A stretch of DNA of 64,000 nucleotides from Polynucleobacter sp. MWH-UH2A (GTDB lineage: Bacteria > Pseudomonadota > Gammaproteobacteria > Burkholderiales > Burkholderiaceae). Where the stretch lies: the NCBI RefSeq assembly GCF_018687195.1, contig NZ_CP061321.1, positions 1,054,001-1,118,000 on the forward strand. The letters run 5' to 3'. The notes under the pieces are model-generated. The model searched no databases and was not told where the DNA came from. It saw nothing but the letters and a program-made list of their open reading frames with translations. The translations under genes and the position numbers were made by a program. Below, piece by piece: positions 58,534 through 64,000 of this stretch. Position 1 is the first letter of the stretch. Each line of letters starts with the position of its first letter.

Positions 58534-59970
58534 TTACATGTTGAGTGCGCGTTGATCTGTCGCCAATGCTGCTTCGCGCACCACTTCCGATAAGCTTGGA
58601 TGTGGATGACAGATACGTGCAATATCTTCAGCTGCCGCCTTGAATTCCATCGCAACCGCTGCTTCGGCAATTAAATCAGAAGCATTTGGGCCAATGATAT
58701 GAACACCCAGGATTTCATCGGTCTTCGCATCAGCCAAAACCTTAACGAAACCATCAGAGCGACCCATACCCAATGCGCGACCGTTAGCCATAAATGGGAA
58801 CTGGCCAGCCTTATATGCAACGCCAGCCTCTTTCAAAGCCTGCTCTGTTTTACCAACCCAAGCGATTTCTGGATCAGTGTAAATGACCCAAGGAATGCAG
58901 TTGTAATCAATGTGCGGCTTCTGACCAGCAATGACCTCAGCAGCCAATACGCCCTCATCTTCAGCTTTATGCGCCAACATTGGACCACGTACTACATCAC
59001 CCACGGCGTATACGCCAGGTGCGGCAGTGGCACAAGTATGATCGTCAATTGGAATGAAGCCGCGCTCATCCACTTTGAGACCAATCTTGTCTAAACCCAA
59101 GTTGTCAGTATTTGGTACGCGGCCAACAGAAACGATCAAACGATCGCATTCCAATTTAGCTGCCTTACCAGCACTGTCGGTGTAATTAACGACTACACCT
59201 TTTTTATCCGCCTTCACATCGCCGATTTTCACACCCATATTGATGTTCAAACCCTGCTTGGTGAAAAGCTTTTGTGCTTCTTTAGCGATGCTGACATCAC
59301 AAGCAGCCAAGAATGAAGGCAATGCTTCCAGCACAGTCACTTCAGAGCCGAGACGACGCCAAACAGAACCGAGCTCTAGACCGATAACACCAGCACCAAT
59401 CACGCCCAATTTCTTAGGCACAGAATCAAACTTCAATGCGCCTTCGTTATCGCAAATCAATACGTTATCAACTGGTAATCCAGGCAAATGACGAGCTTTA
59501 GAACCAGTAGCGATAATCACGTTTTTAGCAGTTACCGTTGCCTTATCTTTACCATCAATCTTGACTTGATATCCGTCAGCGCCTTTGCCTTCAAATGAAG
59601 CATGGCCTTTTAACAAGGTAATTTTGTTCTTGCGGAATAGAAACTGGATACCGCCAGTCATCTTGGTAACGATATCATCTTTGCGAGAAACCATTTTTTT
59701 GGAATCAATGCTGACTGAAGCAACTTTGATTCCATGGTCTGCTGCGTGATGACCAATCTTCTCGAACTCTTCAGATGAGGCTAACAAAGCCTTTGAAGGA
59801 ATACAACCAACGTTCAAGCAGGTTCCGCCTAAGCGTGGCTCACCTTTTGGATCATCATAGGCATTCGATTCAGCGCAGGCAACCTTGAAACCTAGTTGCG
59901 CCGCACGAATGGCGGCGATGTAGCCACCTGGGCCACCGCCAATTACGAGTACATCAAAAGCTTGGCTCAT
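58534..59970 (-). CDS. lpdA: Dihydrolipoyl dehydrogenase
   Basis: 478-residue FAD enzyme (E3) that reoxidises dihydrolipoate in the 2-oxoglutarate dehydrogenase complex. FAD motif [13 protein letters not shown] at the N-terminus, redox-active disulfide [13 protein letters not shown] (Cys51/Cys56) and catalytic His-Glu near HPHPSLSEV at the C-terminus. It follows odhB by 12 nt. Confidence 0.97.
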   Translation of the reverse strand: MSQAFDVLVIGGGPGGYIAAIRAAQLGFKVACAESNAYDDPKGEPRLGGTCLNVGCIPSKALLASSEEFEKIGHHAADHGIKVASVSIDSKKMVSRKDDIVTKMTGGIQFLFRKNKITLLKGHASFEGKGADGYQVKIDGKDKATVTAKNVIIATGSKARHLPGLPVDNVLICDNEGALKFDSVPKKLGVIGAGVIGLELGSVWRRLGSEVTVLEALPSFLAACDVSIAKEAQKLFTKQGLNINMGVKIGDVKADKKGVVVNYTDSAGKAAKLECDRLIVSVGRVPNTDNLGLDKIGLKVDERGFIPIDDHTCATAAPGVYAVGDVVRGPMLAHKAEDEGVLAAEVIAGQKPHIDYNCIPWVIYTDPEIAWVGKTEQALKEAGVAYKAGQFPFMANGRALGMGRSDGFVKVLADAKTDEILGVHIIGPNASDLIAEAAVAMEFKAAAEDIARICHPHPSLSEVVREAALATDQRALNM

Positions 59971-59982
59971 GATCTTCCCTTC

Positions 59983-61197
59983 TTACAAATCAAGAAGGAG
60001 ACGTGAAGGATCTTCCAAAGCATCCTTCATGGCAACCAAGCCAAGCACCGCTTCGCGACCATCAATAATGCGGTGGTCATAAGATAAAGCGAGATAGTTA
60101 ATTGGACGAACTACTACTTGTCCATTCTCAACCACTGCACGATCCTTGGTTGCATGGATACCCAAGATCGCAGACTGAGGAGGATTAATGATTGGCGTAG
60201 AGAGCATAGAGCCGAATACGCCACCGTTAGAGATGGAGAATGTGCCGCCGGTCAACTCTTCAATCGACAACTTACCTTCGCGTGCTTTCACGCCAAATTC
60301 AGCAATCTTCTTCTCGATATCAGCCAAATTCATTTGATCAACATCACGTAGGATAGGCACCACCAAACCACGCGGTGAGCTCACCGCGATACCAATATCA
60401 AAGTAACCGTGGTAAACAATGTCATTTCCATCAACAGACGCATTCAACAATGGGAATTTCTTCAATGCGTGAGTTGCTGCCTTAACGAAGAAAGACATGA
60501 AACCGAGTTTTACGCCATGAGTCTTCTCAAATTGATCTTTGTACTTATTGCGCAACGCAATCACTGGACCCATATTGACTTCATTGAATGTTGTCAAAAT
60601 CGCGTTGTTTGCTTGAGACTCTAACAAGCGTTCTGCAATACGAGCACGCAAGCGGCTCATTGGAACTCGCTCTTCTGGACGATCACCCGTTGGAATTGGC
60701 GCGCTTGGTAATGCAGCAGACTTAGCGCCGCCAGCAGAAGCGTTTAACGCATCACCTTTAGTAATACGACCATCACGTCCTGAACCGGCTACCTGACCTG
60801 CATCCACATTCTTTTCAGCCAAAATCTTTGCGGCTGAAGGTGAGGCGGCAGCACCAGAAGCCTTAGCAGGAGCAGCAGCTTTTGCAGGTGCTGTGGCTGG
60901 GGCAGCTGCAGGAGCGGGAGCAGGCGCTGCAGCTACTGGGGCAGCTGATGCAACAGCGGTGCTATCGATCTTCGCAATTAACTGATCAGCCACTACAGTG
61001 CCGCCATCAGCAACTACGATTTCAGTTAACACACCAGCAGATGGTGCTGGCACTTCAAGAACCACTTTATCGGTTTCGATTTCAATCAAGATCTCGTCTT
61101 GACCTACCGCATCGCCGACCTTCTTTTTCCATTGCAACAATGTTGCTTCAGCAACTGACTCAGAGAGTTGTGGAACTTTAACTTCAAAAATAGCCAT
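59983..61197 (-). CDS. odhB: 2-oxoglutarate dehydrogenase E2 (dihydrolipoyl succinyltransferase)
   Basis: 404 residues. One lipoyl domain with lipoyl Lys44 in [10 protein letters not shown], an Ala/Pro-rich linker (about 83-120), peripheral E3-binding domain and the acyltransferase domain with catalytic His375 in [12 protein letters not shown]. It joins odhA and lpdA on one strand. Substrate (succinyl) follows from this context. Confidence 0.97.
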   Translation of the reverse strand: MAIFEVKVPQLSESVAEATLLQWKKKVGDAVGQDEILIEIETDKVVLEVPAPSAGVLTEIVVADGGTVVADQLIAKIDSTAVASAAPVAAAPAPAPAAAPATAPAKAAAPAKASGAAASPSAAKILAEKNVDAGQVAGSGRDGRITKGDALNASAGGAKSAALPSAPIPTGDRPEERVPMSRLRARIAERLLESQANNAILTTFNEVNMGPVIALRNKYKDQFEKTHGVKLGFMSFFVKAATHALKKFPLLNASVDGNDIVYHGYFDIGIAVSSPRGLVVPILRDVDQMNLADIEKKIAEFGVKAREGKLSIEELTGGTFSISNGGVFGSMLSTPIINPPQSAILGIHATKDRAVVENGQVVVRPINYLALSYDHRIIDGREAVLGLVAMKDALEDPSRLLLDL

Positions 61198-61240
61198 GAT
61201 TAATCCTGTTTATCTATATGTGTATGAGTAATGAAGACGA

Positions 61241-64000
61241 TTATTTCGTGATCACGTAACCTTTTAATTTGGCAAACGCCGCATTGAGAAGAGACTTCTG
61301 TTGTTCTTGGTGCAAATGGGCATATCCGCAAGCAGGAGAAGCAGATGCAGGACGTCCTGCATACGCCAACTTCATACCGTCAGACATGTTTTCCAAGATA
61401 TTGTGCTGAACAAAGAACCATGCACCTTGATTTTGTGGCTCATCCTGACACCAAACAACTTCCTCTAGCTTTGGATATTTCTTCAACTCTGCAGCCAAAG
61501 CCTTGTGTGGGAATGGATACAACTGTTCAACACGAATAATGGCAACGTCAGTTGCTTTCTTTTCAGTGCGTTGCTTAACTAAGTCGTAATACACCTTGCC
61601 AGAGCAAGCAATCAAACGGGTCACTTGCTTAGCGTCAATTGTTTCATCACGCTCGCCAATTACCGTTTGGAATCCACCTTTAGTAAATTCTGAAAGTGGA
61701 GAAGCGGCATCTTTATTACGCAACAATGATTTTGGTGTGAACAAAATGAGTGGCTTGCGGAATTGACGGATCATTTGACGACGCAGCACGTGGAAAATTT
61801 GTGATGCGGTTGTCGGCTGAATCACCTGCATATTGGTATCGGCACATAACTGCATGAAGCGCTCCAAACGTGCAGATGAGTGCTCTGGACCTTGTCCTTC
61901 GTATCCATGTGGCAACATCATGACCAGGCCATTCGCACGGCCCCACTTCACTTCGCCAGAGGCGATGAACTGGTCAATCACAACCTGCGCACCGTTTGCA
62001 AAGTCGCCAAACTGGGCTTCCCAAATGGTTAAGGTATTTGGCTCTGCTGCTGCATAACCATATTCAAAACCAAGTACTGCTTCTTCGGAAAGAATGGAGT
62101 CAATCACCACAAATGGCGCTTGATCTTTAGTGACATGCTGCAAAGCTACATAGGTGCCGGTATCCCACTTCTCACGATTTTGATCATGAAGTACTGCATG
62201 GCGGTGGGTAAATGTGCCACGACCACTGTCCTCGCCCGATAGACGAATTGGATAACCACTAGCAACCAGCGAAGCAAACGCCATGTGCTCACCCATACCC
62301 CAGTCGATATTCGCTTCACCGCGACCCATCGCAGCACGATCGTTGTAGACCTTCGCTACCAATGGGTGCGCTTTAAATCCTTCTGGAATGGTAGAAATCT
62401 TTTCAGATAAGCGCTTCCACTCCGTTAATGGAATGGAGGTATCAGCTTCATCAGTCCACTTCTTGTTTAAGAATGGAGACCAATCCACCGCAAACTTACC
62501 TTTAAAGTTGCTGAGAACTGGATCAGATGTCTGCTTACCTTCATCCATCGCAGCACGGTACTCCTTAACCATCAAGTCACCAGTACCAGCAGGCAATACG
62601 CCTTGGGCCTCTAACTTGTCAGCATATAACTTACGAGTGCCAGGGTGGGCCGCAATAATTTTGTACATCAAAGGCTGCGTCATAGCGGGCGTATCTTGCT
62701 CGTTATGACCCAACTTACGGAAGCAAATAATGTCAATTGCTACATCTTTATGGAACTTAGTACGGAACTCTACCGCTAGCTTCGTTGCCAATACCACCGC
62801 CTCAGGATCATCGCCATTCACATGCAACACAGGGGCGTCGACAATCTTCATGATGTCCGTACAGTACAAACTAGAACGTAAATCGCGCGGATCAGATGTC
62901 GTAAAACCAATCTGGTTATTAATCACGATATGTACCGTGCCACCCGTGGAATAGCCACGAACCTCAGACATCGCCAAAGTTTCTTGCATCACACCTTGAC
63001 CTGCAATCGCAGCGTCACCGTGAACCAATACAGGCATCACCTGCTCACCCAACATATCGCCACGACGCTCCATACGCGCACGGGCAGATCCCTCAACCAC
63101 AGGATTAACGATTTCAAGGTGAGATGGGTTAAAAGCGAGTGATAAGTGAACTGGGCCACCTGGGGTAGAAATATCGCTAGAGAAACCTTGGTGATACTTC
63201 ACATCGCCTGCCGGTAATGTTTCAGGGCCTTTGTGCTCGAATTCGGCGAACAAATCTTTAGGCATCTTGCCTAAGGTATTCACCAAAACGTTGAGACGAC
63301 CACGGTGAGCCATACCAATGACGATTTCTTGCACGCCTTTGCTACCCGAATCACGGATGAGCTCATCCATACAGGCGATAAAGCTCTCACCACCTTCTAG
63401 TGAGAAACGCTTTTGACCTACGTATTTAGCCTGGAGGTAACGCTCTAGACCTTCTGAAGCAGTCAAGCGATCCAAAATCTGACGCTTTTCATCCACATTA
63501 AATCGTGGGGTTGAGCGAATGGACTCCAGCTTTTCTTGCCACCACTTCTTAATCTTTTGGTCAGCGATAAACATAAATTCGACACCAATCGTGCCGCAGT
63601 ATGTTTCGCGCAATGCCTGCAGCAAATCGCGCAGAGTCATTTCATTTTTGCCGAAGAATGTATTGCTTGTATTGAAGACGATATCCATATCGCCATCAGT
63701 AAATCCGTAGAAGGCAGGATCAAGCTCAGGAATATCCTGGCGTTCCGTGCGCTTTAAAGGATCTAAGTTAGCCCAACGATTACCGACGTTACGATATGCG
63801 GCAATTAACTGTTGAACTGCAACGCGTTTACGTCCCAACTCGGAATCAGCCGAATCTGAAATCGTTCTAATCGGACCTTGTTTAGCGCGCTCAGCAAATG
63901 AGGCAACAATTGGTCCGTGAGCAATATCGGTTCGCGATGAACCATCGACCGCTGGAACTTGTTTCACATTATCGAAATAATCACGCCAATGATCCTCAAC
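61241..64000 (-). CDS. odhA: 2-oxoglutarate dehydrogenase E1 (partial, N-terminus off the right edge)
   Basis: Thiamine-diphosphate E1 component of the complex, over 900 residues visible. The frame is open past 63967 and reaches the right edge reading VEDHWRDYFDNVKQVPA, typical of the E1 N-terminus, so the real start lies outside. ThDP-region motifs such as GMAHRGRLNVLVN, HGDAAIAGQGV and VINNQIGFTT are present. It is first in odhA-odhB-lpdA. Confidence 0.97.
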   Translation of the reverse strand, partial: VEDHWRDYFDNVKQVPAVDGSSRTDIAHGPIVASFAERAKQGPIRTISDSADSELGRKRVAVQQLIAAYRNVGNRWANLDPLKRTERQDIPELDPAFYGFTDGDMDIVFNTSNTFFGKNEMTLRDLLQALRETYCGTIGVEFMFIADQKIKKWWQEKLESIRSTPRFNVDEKRQILDRLTASEGLERYLQAKYVGQKRFSLEGGESFIACMDELIRDSGSKGVQEIVIGMAHRGRLNVLVNTLGKMPKDLFAEFEHKGPETLPAGDVKYHQGFSSDISTPGGPVHLSLAFNPSHLEIVNPVVEGSARARMERRGDMLGEQVMPVLVHGDAAIAGQGVMQETLAMSEVRGYSTGGTVHIVINNQIGFTTSDPRDLRSSLYCTDIMKIVDAPVLHVNGDDPEAVVLATKLAVEFRTKFHKDVAIDIICFRKLGHNEQDTPAMTQPLMYKIIAAHPGTRKLYADKLEAQGVLPAGTGDLMVKEYRAAMDEGKQTSDPVLSNFKGKFAVDWSPFLNKKWTDEADTSIPLTEWKRLSEKISTIPEGFKAHPLVAKVYNDRAAMGRGEANIDWGMGEHMAFASLVASGYPIRLSGEDSGRGTFTHRHAVLHDQNREKWDTGTYVALQHVTKDQAPFVVIDSILSEEAVLGFEYGYAAAEPNTLTIWEAQFGDFANGAQVVIDQFIASGEVKWGRANGLVMMLPHGYEGQGPEHSSARLERFMQLCADTNMQVIQPTTASQIFHVLRRQMIRQFRKPLILFTPKSLLRNKDAASPLSEFTKGGFQTVIGERDETIDAKQVTRLIACSGKVYYDLVKQRTEKKATDVAIIRVEQLYPFPHKALAAELKKYPKLEEVVWCQDEPQNQGAWFFVQHNILENMSDGMKLAYAGRPASASPACGYAHLHQEQQKSLLNAAFAKLKGYVITK

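Overview
The window looks like a piece of the chromosome of a freshwater betaproteobacterium of the Burkholderiaceae, most like Polynucleobacter. The support is indirect: mid-40s percent GC by eye, short intergenic gaps, a phasin, an orphan Bug-type periplasmic binding protein, MoxR/CoxE and XdhC proteins, a propionyl-CoA/methylmalonyl-CoA cluster and dapA-bamC. Nothing in it looks like a prophage, insertion sequence, integrase, CRISPR array or rRNA operon. Genes are complete except at the two edges (pccB on the left, odhA on the right). No stretch over 300 bases lacks a gene.

Layout. 1-4.8 kb: scpA-meaB-pccB (propionate/methylmalonyl pathway) with a divergent GntR regulator. 4.8-5.6 kb: two small c-type cytochromes behind an FNR-like box. 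5.8-10.0 kb: MoxR ATPase, VWA protein, RidA-like protein, MobA-like nucleotidyltransferase and XdhC, which look like maturation genes for a molybdenum hydroxylase that is not itself here. 10.1-14.5 kb: parE-parC. 14.6-17.2 kb: CoA transferase, MFS transporter and a 48-residue membrane protein. 17.26-17.57 kb: tRNA-Arg and a gene-free segment with three clustered DnaA boxes and inverted repeats. 17.6-24.6 kb: thiamine block (Nudix hydrolase, TPP riboswitch, thiC-thiO-thiS-thiG-thiE, convergent thiD), then tRNA-Asn. 24.8-35.1 kb: mixed catabolism (Bug protein, acetolactate-synthase-like enzyme, FAH-family protein, U32 tRNA-modification protein, two envelope proteins, IlvD/Edd dehydratase, acyl-CoA ligase). 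35.1-39.7 kb: YqjD-YqjE-YqjK membrane set, Smr-like protein, exported MetX-like hydrolase, small secreted protein, a 59-residue HTH/zinc-ribbon regulator behind a 27-bp palindrome, a lipoprotein and a phasin. 39.9-50.9 kb: tRNA-Ser, lysC, tilS, accA, a DNA glycosylase, cysS, then TPR lipoprotein-ppiB-lpxH, suhB, trmJ, cysE and an FKBP. 51-64 kb: ribosomal oxygenase, Ala/Pro-rich lipoprotein, bamC-dapA, a methyltransferase, trpS, a PHP phosphoesterase, zapE and the 2-oxoglutarate dehydrogenase operon odhA-odhB-lpdA.

How they fit together. Propionyl-CoA carboxylation and methylmalonyl-CoA isomerisation feed succinyl-CoA into the TCA cycle, whose 2-oxoglutarate dehydrogenase complex ends the window. 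Both that complex and the acetolactate-synthase-like enzyme need thiamine diphosphate, made by the riboswitch-controlled block. The least explained items are the 59-residue regulator with its symmetrical operator/promoter, the DnaA-box cluster far from any dnaA gene, the molybdoenzyme-maturation genes without an enzyme, and the damage-control-type Nudix gene beside the TPP riboswitch.
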